This document shows positions 22,105 to 30,870 of a DNA stretch of 64,000 nt, one piece after another. Position 1 is the first letter of the stretch; each line of letters opens with the position of its first letter. The stretch spans positions 1 to 64,000 of the forward strand of contig CABYZG010000001.1 of NCBI GenBank assembly GCA_902523455.1, written 5' to 3'. Under the pieces are notes generated by a model. That model was not told where the DNA came from. It searched no databases and saw only the letters and a program-made list of their open reading frames with translations. Made by a program: the position numbers and the translations under genes. This DNA is from an uncultured Pelagibacteraceae bacterium (GTDB taxonomy: Bacteria > Pseudomonadota > Alphaproteobacteria > Pelagibacterales > AG-422-B15).

Positions 22105-22824
22105 ATGTCTAATACTCTGATATTAATCAGACACGGTAAAAGTGTTTGGAACGTAAAAAATATTTTTACCGGATGGGTTGATGTAGAATTAGACGATTTA
22201 GGAAAAAAAGAGGCATTAAAGTCAGCATTGTTGCTCAAAGAAGCTGAAATAGTTCCTTCATTCGCATTTACATCATTTTTAAAAAGGGCACAAAATACGC
22301 TTCAAATAATTCTTGAGGAATTAAATATATATAATCTTCACACAGAAACTGCCTGGGAATTAAATGAAAGACACTATGGAGCACTGCAAGGATTAAACAA
22401 AAATGAAGTTAAAAAAAAATATGGTGAAGATCAGTTTTTAAAATGGAGGAGAGGTTACAGCACACCACCACCTGCACTACCAATTGATAGTGAAATGAAT
22501 CCTAATAAAGACGATTTATATAAAGGAATAAATAATTTACCCCTAACGGAATGTTTAGAAGATACGTATGCGAGAGTAATTCCTTACTGGGAAAATTCTA
22601 TAAAACCTTTAGTACTAAAAAATACTACTATTATTTCTGCACATGGAAACAGCTTAAGAGCTCTATGTAAGTACTTGTTTGACGTATCTGATGAAGACAT
22701 AACAAGCTTAGAAATACCAACTGCAAATCCACTAGTTATCAGCCTAAATAATAGTTGCAAAATTCACTCCGCAAGTTATCTTGATGCCTCCAGAGCACAA
22801 AAATTGCCAATAATTGGCGAATAA
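22105..22824 (+). CDS. gpmA: 2,3-bisphosphoglycerate-dependent phosphoglycerate mutase
   Basis: GpmA interconverts 3- and 2-phosphoglycerate. The 239-residue enzyme carries the phosphohistidine motif LIRHGKSVWNVKNIFTGW, the active-site ELNERHYGALQG, and the second histidine in SAHGNSLRAL. It starts immediately after serA, which uses the same pool of 3-phosphoglycerate, so the two genes sit at the branch between glycolysis and serine synthesis. Confidence 0.95.
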   Translation: MSNTLILIRHGKSVWNVKNIFTGWVDVELDDLGKKEALKSALLLKEAEIVPSFAFTSFLKRAQNTLQIILEELNIYNLHTETAWELNERHYGALQGLNKNEVKKKYGEDQFLKWRRGYSTPPPALPIDSEMNPNKDDLYKGINNLPLTECLEDTYARVIPYWENSIKPLVLKNTTIISAHGNSLRALCKYLFDVSDEDITSLEIPTANPLVISLNNSCKIHSASYLDASRAQKLPIIGE

Positions 22825-22836
22825 AAAGGGAAAGTT

Positions 22837-24009
22837 ATGAGTGAAGTATTTATTACATCTGCCGTTAGAACAGCCGTTGGTTCTTTTAATGGATCTTTAT
22901 CGGGTATGCCAGCACACGATTTAGGCACAATAGTTATAAAAGAAACGCTTAATAGATCAGGCATTGAAGGTGGTGATGTAGATGAGGTGATACTTGGACA
23001 AGTACTAACTGCAGCAACCGGTCAAAACCCTGCTAGACAAGCATCAATAAATGCTGGTTTAAATAAAGAAACCCCAGCATGGCTAGTTAATCAAGTTTGT
23101 GGATCTGGCTTACGAAGTGTTGCTTTGGCCTACCAATCTATAATGAATGGCGATGCAAATATTATTATTGCTGGTGGACAAGAAAGTATGAGTCAATCCC
23201 CGCACTGTATGCACCTAAGAAATGGTACCAAAATGGGCGATGATAAGATGATCGACTCAATGATCAAAGATGGTTTGTGGGATGCTTTTAATGGATATCA
23301 CATGGGAACAACTGCTGAAAATGTTGCACAACAATGGCAAATTACTAGAGATCAACAAGATGAATTTGCTTTTAACTCACAACAGAAAGCAAGTAAAGCT
23401 AAAGCAGATGGAGTATTTAAGGATGAAATTGTTCCAGTTGAAGTCCCATCAAGAAAAGAGACAGTAGTTTTTGATAGTGATGAATATATTAAAGACAATG
23501 TTCAATTAGAAAAAATTTCATCTTTAAGACCTGCATTTGCAAAAGAGGGAACAGTTACAGCGGCAAATGCAAGTGGTATAAACGATGGCGCAGCTGCTTT
23601 GGCAGTAATGTCCTCAGATGAAATGAAAAAAAGAAACCTTGAGCCTTTGGCAAGAATTGTATCGTGGTCAAGTGCTGGGGTTGATCCATCTGTGATGGGT
23701 ACAGGACCTATACCTGCAAGCAGAAAAGCTCTTGATAAAGCAGGGTGGGATGTTTCTGATTTAGATTTAATTGAGTCAAATGAAGCATTTGCCGCTCAAT
23801 CTTGTGCAGTAAATAAAGAAATGGGATGGGATGTTTCAAAAGTTAATGTTAACGGGGGAGCGATTGCCATAGGACATCCAATTGGTGCGTCAGGAGCTAG
23901 AATTCTTGTAACATTATTAAATCAAATGAAAAGACAGGACGCTAAAAAAGGACTTGCCACATTATGCATTGGTGGCGGCATGGGTGTCGCTTTGTGCGTC
24001 GAACGATAG
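22837..24009 (+). CDS. phaA: Acetyl-CoA acetyltransferase (beta-ketothiolase)
   Basis: This thiolase condenses two acetyl-CoA to acetoacetyl-CoA. The 390-residue protein has the acyl-accepting Cys88 in [12 protein letters not shown], the His in [16 protein letters not shown], and the second Cys in [16 protein letters not shown] ribosome-binding site (AAAGGGAAAG) precedes the ATG. phaB follows after nine bases, so the pair supplies (R)-3-hydroxybutyryl-CoA for polyhydroxybutyrate or, more likely given the rest of the window, the ethylmalonyl-CoA pathway. Confidence 0.95.
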   Translation: MSEVFITSAVRTAVGSFNGSLSGMPAHDLGTIVIKETLNRSGIEGGDVDEVILGQVLTAATGQNPARQASINAGLNKETPAWLVNQVCGSGLRSVALAYQSIMNGDANIIIAGGQESMSQSPHCMHLRNGTKMGDDKMIDSMIKDGLWDAFNGYHMGTTAENVAQQWQITRDQQDEFAFNSQQKASKAKADGVFKDEIVPVEVPSRKETVVFDSDEYIKDNVQLEKISSLRPAFAKEGTVTAANASGINDGAAALAVMSSDEMKKRNLEPLARIVSWSSAGVDPSVMGTGPIPASRKALDKAGWDVSDLDLIESNEAFAAQSCAVNKEMGWDVSKVNVNGGAIAIGHPIGASGARILVTLLNQMKRQDAKKGLATLCIGGGMGVALCVER

Positions 24010-24018
24010 GAGAAAATT

Positions 24019-24741
24019 ATGTCTAAAGTAGCATTAGTAACTGGAGGAACAAGAGGAATAGGTGCTGCAATATCTCTTGCTTTAAAAAAGGAGGGGTGCA
24101 ATGTTGCTGCAACCTATAGTTCAAATTCAGATGCAGCAAATAAGTTTTCATCCGAAAACGGTATTGAGGTATTTCAATGGAATGTTGCTGATGCAGCTGC
24201 ATGTGAAGTGGGCGTAAAGCAAGTTGCTGATAAGCTGGGCACTGTTGACATTTTAGTTAATAATGCGGGTATTTCCAAAGCTTCAATGGCTCATAAAATG
24301 TCAGTTGAACAATGGGATGATGTAATAAGAACTGACTTAGATTCAGTTTTTTATATGACAAGATGTGTAATTGAAGGCATGAGAGAAAAATCTTTTGGAA
24401 GAATAATCAGCATTTCTTCTATTAACGGTCAAAAAGGTGAGATGGGTCTAATAAATTATAGTGCGGCAAAAGCTGGTTTATTAGGTTTTACCAAAGCATT
24501 AGCGCAAGAAACTGCTAGAAAGAATATTACAGTTAACGCTATTGCACCTGGCTATATCGATACTGAAATTCTAGCGGATGCCTCCGAGGATTTTATGAAA
24601 AGTTTAATTGGAAAAATTCCTGTAGGAAGACTTGGAACAGTTGATGAGGTTTCACGAATAGTTACATTCCTTGCTAGTGATGAAGCGGGCTTTATAACAG
24701 GTTCTACGATATCTGCAAACGGTGGACAATATTTTACTTAA
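24019..24741 (+). CDS. phaB: Acetoacetyl-CoA reductase
   Basis: PhaB is a short-chain dehydrogenase that reduces acetoacetyl-CoA to (R)-3-hydroxybutyryl-CoA with NADPH. At 240 residues it has GGTRGIG for the cofactor, NNAG, the catalytic Ser/Tyr/Lys set (SSINGQ and YSAAKAG) and the C-terminal FITGSTISANGGQYF typical of PhaB. FabG is the close alternative, but coupling to phaA supports PhaB. The gene is preceded by AGGAGAA. It overlaps the convergent gloB by four bases. No polyhydroxybutyrate synthase (phaC) is present in the window. Confidence 0.93.
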   Translation: MSKVALVTGGTRGIGAAISLALKKEGCNVAATYSSNSDAANKFSSENGIEVFQWNVADAAACEVGVKQVADKLGTVDILVNNAGISKASMAHKMSVEQWDDVIRTDLDSVFYMTRCVIEGMREKSFGRIISISSINGQKGEMGLINYSAAKAGLLGFTKALAQETARKNITVNAIAPGYIDTEILADASEDFMKSLIGKIPVGRLGTVDEVSRIVTFLASDEAGFITGSTISANGGQYFT

Positions 24742-25496
24742 AAGGAATCTTTGAGATTTCTTATATGACCGAATACTTCTTCTGGACTTTTATCCGTAAG
24801 CCCCAGAGAGTTGATCAAATCTTCATCATCTGCCTTTAAGAAAATATTTAATCTCTTTTCATCCCCAATTGTTGATGGAATAGATGGTATGTTTTGTTTA
24901 TCTAGGCTTTTCAGACGATCCATTTTTGATTCTATTTCATCCGACGGGTAAATAGAGCTTATAAAATTTCCATTACTTAAAGTATATTCATGGCCACAGT
25001 AAATTTTTGTTTCATCAGGTAGATCCCTTAGTTTTGTAAGAGATTTCCACATCATTTCTGGTGAACCTTCAAAAAGTCTACCACATCCAAGTGAAAATAG
25101 CGTGTCACCAGTAAAAACAATTTTTAGGGATTCAAAATAAAAAGCGATATGGCCCGTAGTATGCCCAGGTATTTCAATTATCTGAGCATTGTGTTCATCA
25201 AAATTCCAAATATCACCCTCTGAAACTTGTATATCAATTCCTGGTATTCTCTCAAAATCTTTTTTGCTGCCAACTATTTTGCATCCATACTTTTCTTTAA
25301 GTTCAAAATTTCCTCCTACATGATCAAAATGATGATGAGTATTAAGTATGAATTTTAAATTAAGTTTATGTTTATTTAGAACATCAATTACAGGACTTGC
25401 TTCAGAAGGATCAACAACAAATGCATCCCCATTTTTATTTGAGTATATATAAGCATAATTATCGCTTAAGCATTTAACAATAAGTATTTCATTCAT
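24738..25496 (-). CDS. gloB: Hydroxyacylglutathione hydrolase (glyoxalase II)
   Basis: GloB hydrolyses S-lactoylglutathione, the second step of methylglyoxal detoxification. The 252-residue metallo-beta-lactamase-fold protein has the metal motif THHHFDHVGG, further ligands in PGHTTGH and FTGDTLFSLGCGRLFEG, and YCGHEYTLSN, with the C-terminal substrate-binding helices. It is two bases from metW and probably the last gene of the SAM-riboswitch-controlled transcript. Confidence 0.95.
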   Translation of the reverse strand: MNEILIVKCLSDNYAYIYSNKNGDAFVVDPSEASPVIDVLNKHKLNLKFILNTHHHFDHVGGNFELKEKYGCKIVGSKKDFERIPGIDIQVSEGDIWNFDEHNAQIIEIPGHTTGHIAFYFESLKIVFTGDTLFSLGCGRLFEGSPEMMWKSLTKLRDLPDETKIYCGHEYTLSNGNFISSIYPSDEIESKMDRLKSLDKQNIPSIPSTIGDEKRLNIFLKADDEDLINSLGLTDKSPEEVFGHIRNLKDSF

Positions 25497-25498
25497 AT

Positions 25499-26110
25499 TT
25501 AATCCTTTGAAACTAAAAAAAGTCCGACTTCATTAAAGTAGCTATCAAGAAAATTTTTTCCACTAAAATTGGAAAGTTTTTTATTAGAAAGATCACCTTT
25601 CTTTTCAATTTTGATTTCTAACTCCTCACATAAATCAATAAAATCATTAATTGTACAAAAATGTAGATTTGGAGTTTCATGCCATGAATAACTTAGTTTC
25701 TTGCTTACTGGCATTTTTCTATTCAACAATAAACTAGCCCCAATCTTCCAGTGGCCAAAATTCGGAAAGGATATAATTGCTTTTTTAGAGATTCTAACCA
25801 ATTGCTGCATTACTGTTTTAGGACTTTTTGTAGCTTGTAAAGTGTAAGTAAGTATTGAATAATCAAATAACTTATCTGGATAATCATACAAATCAGTATC
25901 TGCATCTCCTTCAATTACTGAAATGCCTTTGGCTAAACAAAGCTGAACCTTTTTTTGATCAATTTCCATCCCGCGACCATCAATATTTTTATACTCTCTC
26001 AAATACTCCAACAAAGACCCATCATTGCACCCAACATCAATAACAGAAGCATTGTTAGGAATTAGCTCAGCAATTACACCAAAATCTTTGTTCTCGTTTA
26101 TTAAGCTCAT
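25499..26110 (-). CDS. metW: Methionine biosynthesis protein MetW
   Basis: MetW is a methyltransferase-fold protein that partners MetX homoserine acyltransferases in many proteobacteria. The 203-residue protein has ASVIDVGCNDGSLLEYL and GMEIDQKKVQLCLAKG, then the MetW-specific SFPNFGHWKIGASLL and SYSWHETPNLHFCTI segments. Its start overlaps the metX stop by four bases. The partnership with MetX is family knowledge; the gene order here fits. Confidence 0.93.
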   Translation of the reverse strand: MSLINENKDFGVIAELIPNNASVIDVGCNDGSLLEYLREYKNIDGRGMEIDQKKVQLCLAKGISVIEGDADTDLYDYPDKLFDYSILTYTLQATKSPKTVMQQLVRISKKAIISFPNFGHWKIGASLLLNRKMPVSKKLSYSWHETPNLHFCTINDFIDLCEELEIKIEKKGDLSNKKLSNFSGKNFLDSYFNEVGLFLVSKD

Positions 26111-27222
26111 AAATTTTCAAATGTTGAATTAACGAATCCTTTTATCGCCTCAAAAAACTTTGGTTCATCCAATAGGAATGAGTCATGACCGTTTTCAGTT
26201 TCAATTTCAATAAAACTAACATTAAGCCCAAGAGAATTGAAAACTTTTACAATTTTTTTGTTTTCAGATGTTGGGTATAGCCAATCACTGGTAAATGACA
26301 CACAAAGAATTTTAGATTGCGTATTTTTAAAGGCCTCTATTAAGGAGCCATTATTTGATGAGGAAACATCAAAATAATCCATTGCTCGAGTGATATACAG
26401 ATAGCTGTTTGCATCAAAGCGATCAACAAAAGTAAATCCTTGATGTCTTAAGTAACTTTCAATTTGAAAATCGGCATCAAAAGAATAATCCAAGCTATTT
26501 TTGTCTTGGAGATTTCTTCCAAACTTACTTTGTAGAGCTTCTTTAGATAGATATGAAATATGTGCTGCCATTCTAGCTACTGAAAGCCCTTTCATGGGTT
26601 TTTTATCAGAATGATAGTAATTTCCTGATTGCCAGTTTGGATCAGCCATTATGGACTGCCTTGCAAGCTCATTTAATGCAATGTTTTGAGCCGAATGGTT
26701 TGTTGCAGTTGCAATAGGAACTGCTGAATGTACCATTTCAGGAAACTTTGAAAGCCATTCGAGCACCAACATGCCCCCCATCGATCCGCCAGTAACACAG
26801 AATATTTTCTCAATTCCCAAATAATCAATTAATAATTTTTGAGCTCTGACCATATCTGCAATTGTAATTACAGGAAAATCAGTCGCGAATTCTTTACCGT
26901 TTTCAGGATTTATTTCTTTTGGACCCGTTGATCCCATGCACCCACCAATAACATTAGGGCAAATGACGAAGAACTTGTTCGTATCAATTGGTTTATCGGG
27001 CCCTACAACCATCGACCACCAGCCATTTTTTTTTGTAATGGGATGATCACTTGCCACATATTGATCGCCAGTCAAGGCATGACAAACCAAGATTGAATTA
27101 TTTTTTTTATCGTTAAGTTTGCCATATGTTGTATATGCAGTTTTAAATTTAGATAAACTTCCACCTCCATCCAAATTTAGTGGTTCATCTTCTGCTAAAG
27201 TAACAATTTTATTTTCACTCAT
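26107..27222 (-). CDS. metX: Homoserine O-acyltransferase MetX
   Basis: MetX acylates homoserine, committing it to methionine. The 371-residue alpha/beta hydrolase has NSILVCHALTGDQY, the nucleophile elbow CVTGGSMGGM, and the late Asp and His of the triad (TSDWLYPT and ENGHDSFLLD). The frame extends ten codons further to 27252, but those codons lie in the riboswitch terminator; the ATG at 27222 is preceded by GGAAAAG and gives the normal start. Whether it uses acetyl-CoA or succinyl-CoA cannot be settled by eye. Confidence 0.95.
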   Translation of the reverse strand: MSENKIVTLAEDEPLNLDGGGSLSKFKTAYTTYGKLNDKKNNSILVCHALTGDQYVASDHPITKKNGWWSMVVGPDKPIDTNKFFVICPNVIGGCMGSTGPKEINPENGKEFATDFPVITIADMVRAQKLLIDYLGIEKIFCVTGGSMGGMLVLEWLSKFPEMVHSAVPIATATNHSAQNIALNELARQSIMADPNWQSGNYYHSDKKPMKGLSVARMAAHISYLSKEALQSKFGRNLQDKNSLDYSFDADFQIESYLRHQGFTFVDRFDANSYLYITRAMDYFDVSSSNNGSLIEAFKNTQSKILCVSFTSDWLYPTSENKKIVKVFNSLGLNVSFIEIETENGHDSFLLDEPKFFEAIKGFVNSTFENL

Positions 27223-27232
27223 AATCTTTTCC

Positions 27233-27268
27233 AAAAAAAAACCGCCCAACAACTAAGTTTGGCGGTTT
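27233..27268 (-). terminator. Riboswitch-controlled intrinsic terminator before metX
   Basis: Reading leftward, the stem AAACCGCC pairs perfectly with GGCGGTTT (8 bp) across a 14-base loop, followed by a run of eight T. It lies 6 bases after the SAM-II core and 10 bases before the metX ATG, so SAM binding would decide between termination and read-through, or the hairpin caps short transcripts. Confidence 0.85.
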
Positions 27269-27274
27269 CAACTA

Positions 27275-27328
27275 CCTCTTTAGCTGCATTTTTATTGCGC
27301 CCGCAAGCTGTGCTCAAATCGGCGCAAT
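27275..27328 (-). promoter_or_regulatory. SAM-II riboswitch
   Basis: The leftward RNA reads ATTGCGCCGATTTGAGC, then CAGCTTGCGGGCGCAATA, then AAATGCAGCTAAAGAGG. This matches the SAM-II consensus almost base for base: the GCGC(C/U)GAUUU start, the UUGC-GCGC return strand of P1, and the AAA-G-AGCUAAA-AGG tail that forms the pseudoknot. SAM-II is known from alphaproteobacterial metA, metX and metC leaders and lowers expression when S-adenosylmethionine is abundant. Position upstream of metX supports the call fully. Confidence 0.93.
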
Positions 27329-27332
27329 TCAT

Positions 27333-27361
27333 GTATTATATATTCAATAGGATATTGTCAA
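27333..27361 (-). promoter_or_regulatory. Promoter of the metX-metW-gloB transcript
   Basis: Leftward, a perfect TTGACA (27356-27361) is followed at 17 bases by TAATAC (27333-27338); an overlapping TATAAT (27335-27340) gives a 15-base spacing. Transcription would begin within a few bases of the start of the riboswitch, leaving no extra leader. Confidence 0.75.
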
Positions 27362-27435
27362 ATTAGAAGATTTATTTATTTCAAAGATTTTCTTTCAAAT
27401 TTAGCGATATTCACCTATTTATAGCCAATTGAAAT

Positions 27436-28500
27436 ATGAAAAAACTAAAAAATATAAAGCTTTACGAAGGAGGCATTTCATCAATTCCTGGCAAAAAGCA
27501 AGTTATTAAGGTGTCCTCTAATGAGTCACCATTTGGTCCGAGCTTGCGAGTACAAAAGGCGATATCAACGGCTAAGTCAAAAACTCACAAATATCCTGAC
27601 GGAAATAGTCTGGAATTAAAAGATGCCTTATCAAAAAAAACCAAATTAAATATCAACAACCTCTTCGTTGGAAATGGATCAGACGAGATACTAGGCCTGG
27701 CTTGTCAACTTTTTCTAAATAAAGGAGACGAAGTTATTATTCCTAAACACAGTTTTTTAATGTTTGAAATTTACTCTAAAATCAGTGGGGGCGTTGTTAA
27801 ACGTTCATCAACAAAAAATTTACGTTTTGATGTAAAAAGCATTTTAAATAAAATCACAAAAAAAACTAAAATTATATTTATTGCGCAGCCCAATAATCCA
27901 ACAGGATTTTATCTATCCAAAGAAGAATTAAGATTGCTTATCTCACGTGTCCCTAAGAAGATATTTATAATTATTGATTCTGCCTATGCAGAATATGTAA
28001 CTGATAAAGATTACTCTAATGGCATTAACTTTGCCAAAAAATATAAAAATATCATTGTCACTAGAACTTTCTCAAAAATTTATGGTTTGGCGTCCTTAAG
28101 ATTGGGTTGGTGCTATGCCCATACAGATATAATAAAATTAATGAATAAAGTGAGAGGGCCATTTAACGTAAATCAAATTGCCCAACTTGCCGGCGTTGAG
28201 GCATTAAAAGATAAAAAATATGAAAAAAATGCAATAAACCATAACAAATTTTGGCTAAAAAAAATGAATAGTGAACTAAGTAGATTGCCAGTAAATGTTT
28301 ATGATAGCAGAGCAAATTTTCTACTCATTAATGTAGGCAAATCTGTAAAAAAACTAAATCAGTATTTATTGTCAAAATCAATTATTGTAAGGTTAATGGA
28401 TAAGTATAATCTTCCAGATTGCATTAGGTTATCTATTGGTAAATCTACAGAAAATAGAAAAGTCCTTAAAGCTATGAAAGAGTTTTATAATGCCAAGTAA
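27436..28500 (+). CDS. hisC: Histidinol-phosphate aminotransferase family protein
   Basis: This PLP enzyme acts in histidine synthesis and, in this tyrA-linked form, often also on aromatic 2-oxo acids. The 354-residue protein has KVSSNESPFGPS, NPNNPTG-type AQPNNPTGF, DSAYAEY, and the PLP lysine in TRTFSKIYGLASLRLG. It overlaps the downstream cyclohexadienyl dehydrogenase gene by 11 bases, a classic alphaproteobacterial pair, so a role in tyrosine and phenylalanine synthesis as well as histidine is likely. Confidence 0.9.
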   Translation: MKKLKNIKLYEGGISSIPGKKQVIKVSSNESPFGPSLRVQKAISTAKSKTHKYPDGNSLELKDALSKKTKLNINNLFVGNGSDEILGLACQLFLNKGDEVIIPKHSFLMFEIYSKISGGVVKRSSTKNLRFDVKSILNKITKKTKIIFIAQPNNPTGFYLSKEELRLLISRVPKKIFIIIDSAYAEYVTDKDYSNGINFAKKYKNIIVTRTFSKIYGLASLRLGWCYAHTDIIKLMNKVRGPFNVNQIAQLAGVEALKDKKYEKNAINHNKFWLKKMNSELSRLPVNVYDSRANFLLINVGKSVKKLNQYLLSKSIIVRLMDKYNLPDCIRLSIGKSTENRKVLKAMKEFYNAK

Positions 28501-29416
28501 GAAGAGACCATTTAAAAAAATTAGTATAATTGGTTTGGGTTTAATAGGTTCTTCTATTGCCTTAGCTATAAAAAAGAAAAAACTAGCAGAAATTACCTCT
28601 GGTTACTCCAGGTCTTTAAAAACAAGAACTATCGCGAAAAAACTTAAATTAACAAGTGAAATAAAAAATAATATATCAGACTGCGTAAAGAATTCAGATT
28701 TGGTTATTATTTGTACTCACTTAAGCAGTTACAAAAGTATTTTTAAAAAGATATTACCACATCTTAATAAAGATGTCATTGTAACAGATGTTGGATCTGC
28801 GAAAGAGTCTTCAATTTCAGAAGTCGAGAGTTTAATTAAAAAAAAGATAAATTTTGTACCTGCTCATCCTATTGCTGGTACTGAAAAAAGTGGGCCAAAA
28901 GCTGGCTTTGCTGAACTATTCGAAGAAAGATGGTGCATAATTACACCTTTAAAAGGCAATAAAACCAGAGACATAAATAAAGTAAAAACTTTTTGGAAAA
29001 AATTGGGAAGCAAAGTAGAAACTATGACTCCTTCTAGACATGACAAAGTAATGGCAGTGACTTCTCATTTGCCCCATCTAATTGCTTATAATATGGTCCA
29101 TACAGCAGCTGATTTAGAAAACTTTACAAAATCGGATATTGTTAAGTATAGCGCGAGTGGATTTAGAGATTTCACAAGAATTGCTTCCTCAGATCCTACT
29201 ATGTGGAGAGATGTAATTTTGGCAAACAGAGAAGCTGTATTAGAAATGATTGGTAGATTTTCTGAAGACCTGAGTGCTATACAAAAATCAATACGGTGGG
29301 AAGACGGAGATAGTTTGTATAAGTTATTTTCCAAAACAAGAATTGTGCGTGAGAAAATAATTAAAGCAGGTCAAGACACTTCTGATGCCGATTTTGGTAG
29401 ATCAAAAAGAAAATAA
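28490..29416 (+). CDS. tyrC: Prephenate/arogenate (cyclohexadienyl) dehydrogenase
   Basis: The enzyme oxidatively decarboxylates prephenate or arogenate on the way to tyrosine. The 308-residue protein has the NAD motif ISIIGLGLIGSSIALA, the conserved FVPAHPIAGTEKSGP and TSHLPHLIAYNMV with the active-site histidines, and SGFRDFTRIASSDPTMWRDI/V. Choice between prephenate and arogenate is not visible. Its end overlaps the convergent DUF2125 gene by 15 bases. Confidence 0.92.
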   Translation: MPSKKRPFKKISIIGLGLIGSSIALAIKKKKLAEITSGYSRSLKTRTIAKKLKLTSEIKNNISDCVKNSDLVIICTHLSSYKSIFKKILPHLNKDVIVTDVGSAKESSISEVESLIKKKINFVPAHPIAGTEKSGPKAGFAELFEERWCIITPLKGNKTRDINKVKTFWKKLGSKVETMTPSRHDKVMAVTSHLPHLIAYNMVHTAADLENFTKSDIVKYSASGFRDFTRIASSDPTMWRDVILANREAVLEMIGRFSEDLSAIQKSIRWEDGDSLYKLFSKTRIVREKIIKAGQDTSDADFGRSKRK

Positions 29417-30136
29417 TTCCTTTAAATCGATCAAAGGGATGAAAAGCACAGAAATAATTCCATTTTTAATTACCAAAGGGGTGCTAAACAAATTATCATT
29501 GTTTTCAACATTTGATACGTTTAGTTGAATATTGCCATTTAAATTTGAACTTAAATCAGAAATTTTTCCCTCTAGCAAAATTCTTGTTTCATTTTTAAAT
29601 GAGTCTAAAACATTTGATGCAACGGCTGTAAAAAAAACGCGATAGCCATTCTCATTAACTTTATTCATTTTAAAAATAATTTTTTTTATATTCTCTATAT
29701 TGTAATCACCTATATTCAGACTCATATTATTTGAAATTGAATAAATCTCATAAATTTGTCCTTTATCCATCGACAATCTGAGCTGAATATCATTCAAAAA
29801 AAAATTTAAAGAGTCGTCTTCATTAAATGAACTATTTATTTTATCCGTTCTCATCATTAGTTTACTTATATCGAAAGGATTCATATCAATTTTTATATTT
29901 CCTATTTCTATATTAGATAGGCTATCTGATCTGTTGAGATTAGGATTTACAATCAAACCTGATATTCTGTAAGGATACCCCGTCACCCTCAAGTCGTTAT
30001 ACTTAATGTTGTATCTTTCAAGGTTACTTGATAATTGGGATTTCAACTGAAAAGAAATAAACATCCAATAAATTGAATAAATGAGCAAAATAGCCAATAC
30101 CAAAATGATTATTCTATTAAATGAAAATATCTTCAT
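29402..30136 (-). CDS. DUF2125-like exported or membrane-anchored protein
   Basis: The 244-residue protein has one N-terminal membrane segment (about residues 8-28) followed by a long beta-rich, serine- and asparagine-rich part. The RVTGYPYRISGL motif after the anchor is the hallmark of DUF2125, an alphaproteobacterial family of unknown function often found near tyrC/plsC. It overlaps plsC by four bases. A role in the cell envelope is plausible from its topology and from neighbouring lipid genes, but no function is known. Confidence 0.75.
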   Translation of the reverse strand: MKIFSFNRIIILVLAILLIYSIYWMFISFQLKSQLSSNLERYNIKYNDLRVTGYPYRISGLIVNPNLNRSDSLSNIEIGNIKIDMNPFDISKLMMRTDKINSSFNEDDSLNFFLNDIQLRLSMDKGQIYEIYSISNNMSLNIGDYNIENIKKIIFKMNKVNENGYRVFFTAVASNVLDSFKNETRILLEGKISDLSSNLNGNIQLNVSNVENNDNLFSTPLVIKNGIISVLFIPLIDLKELFSF

Positions 30137-30867
30137 TTTGGATATTTAATCTTGGCCTCTTCAAGCAGTTTATCAGACTGATTTTCAATAGAATTATATA
30201 ATTTTTCTGTAAATTCAGTTTTATCTAGCCCTGGCTCAATTGGTTTTAAAAATTCAATTACCATTTTACCAGGATAACGAAGAAATCGTCTCCTTGACCA
30301 AAAGTAACCACAATTAATTGCAACTGGTAGACAAGGAATTTTGATACCATCGTACAAAGCTGTAACGCCATACTTATATGGGCGACGTTCACCAACTGGT
30401 GTTCTGGTCCCTTCAGGAAAAATTAATAAAGGACGGGGATCATTGTCCATACTTCTTTTTGCAGAATTCACCATTGCCTGAATATTTGTTTCCCCTTTTC
30501 TCCTATCGACATATATGAAATTTGCTTTCTTAAAACAAAGTCCAACAATTGGTATGAATAATAATTGTTTTTTTGCAATTATTGATGGTGTTTCAATCGC
30601 TTCATTAAGAAAAATAGCTTCTGCAAGAGATTGATGTTTAGCAGCTATGAGATATTTTCGAGTGCTTGGAATGTTTTCTAACCCACGGTACTCAACTTCT
30701 AGATTTGCAAATAGCTTAAGGCTTAATTTTGTATGTGTTGATTGAAAACGTATGATGCCAAGCATATGTATTTTAGGTAAGAAAAAAAGTATAGGTGCAA
30801 AAAAAATACAAATTAATAATACAATATAAAATGCTAAATTTGCTAAAAGAGATCTTACATAAATCAT
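30133..30867 (-). CDS. plsC: 1-acyl-sn-glycerol-3-phosphate acyltransferase
   Basis: PlsC adds the second acyl chain in phospholipid synthesis. The 244-residue inner-membrane enzyme has an N-terminal membrane helix, the catalytic block AAKHQSLAEAIFL (a His-x4-Glu form of HX4D), FIYVDRRKGETN and the substrate motif FPEGTR. The HX4E form, instead of the usual HX4D, is typical of an alphaproteobacterial subgroup. It follows the ydcF-like gene by three bases. Confidence 0.9.
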   Translation of the reverse strand: MIYVRSLLANLAFYIVLLICIFFAPILFFLPKIHMLGIIRFQSTHTKLSLKLFANLEVEYRGLENIPSTRKYLIAAKHQSLAEAIFLNEAIETPSIIAKKQLLFIPIVGLCFKKANFIYVDRRKGETNIQAMVNSAKRSMDNDPRPLLIFPEGTRTPVGERRPYKYGVTALYDGIKIPCLPVAINCGYFWSRRRFLRYPGKMVIEFLKPIEPGLDKTEFTEKLYNSIENQSDKLLEEAKIKYPK

Positions 30868-30870
30868 AAT

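Noticed and set aside
27223..27252. Ten extra residues at the start of MetX
   Set aside because: They come from the riboswitch terminator hairpin; a ribosome-binding site precedes the ATG at 27222.
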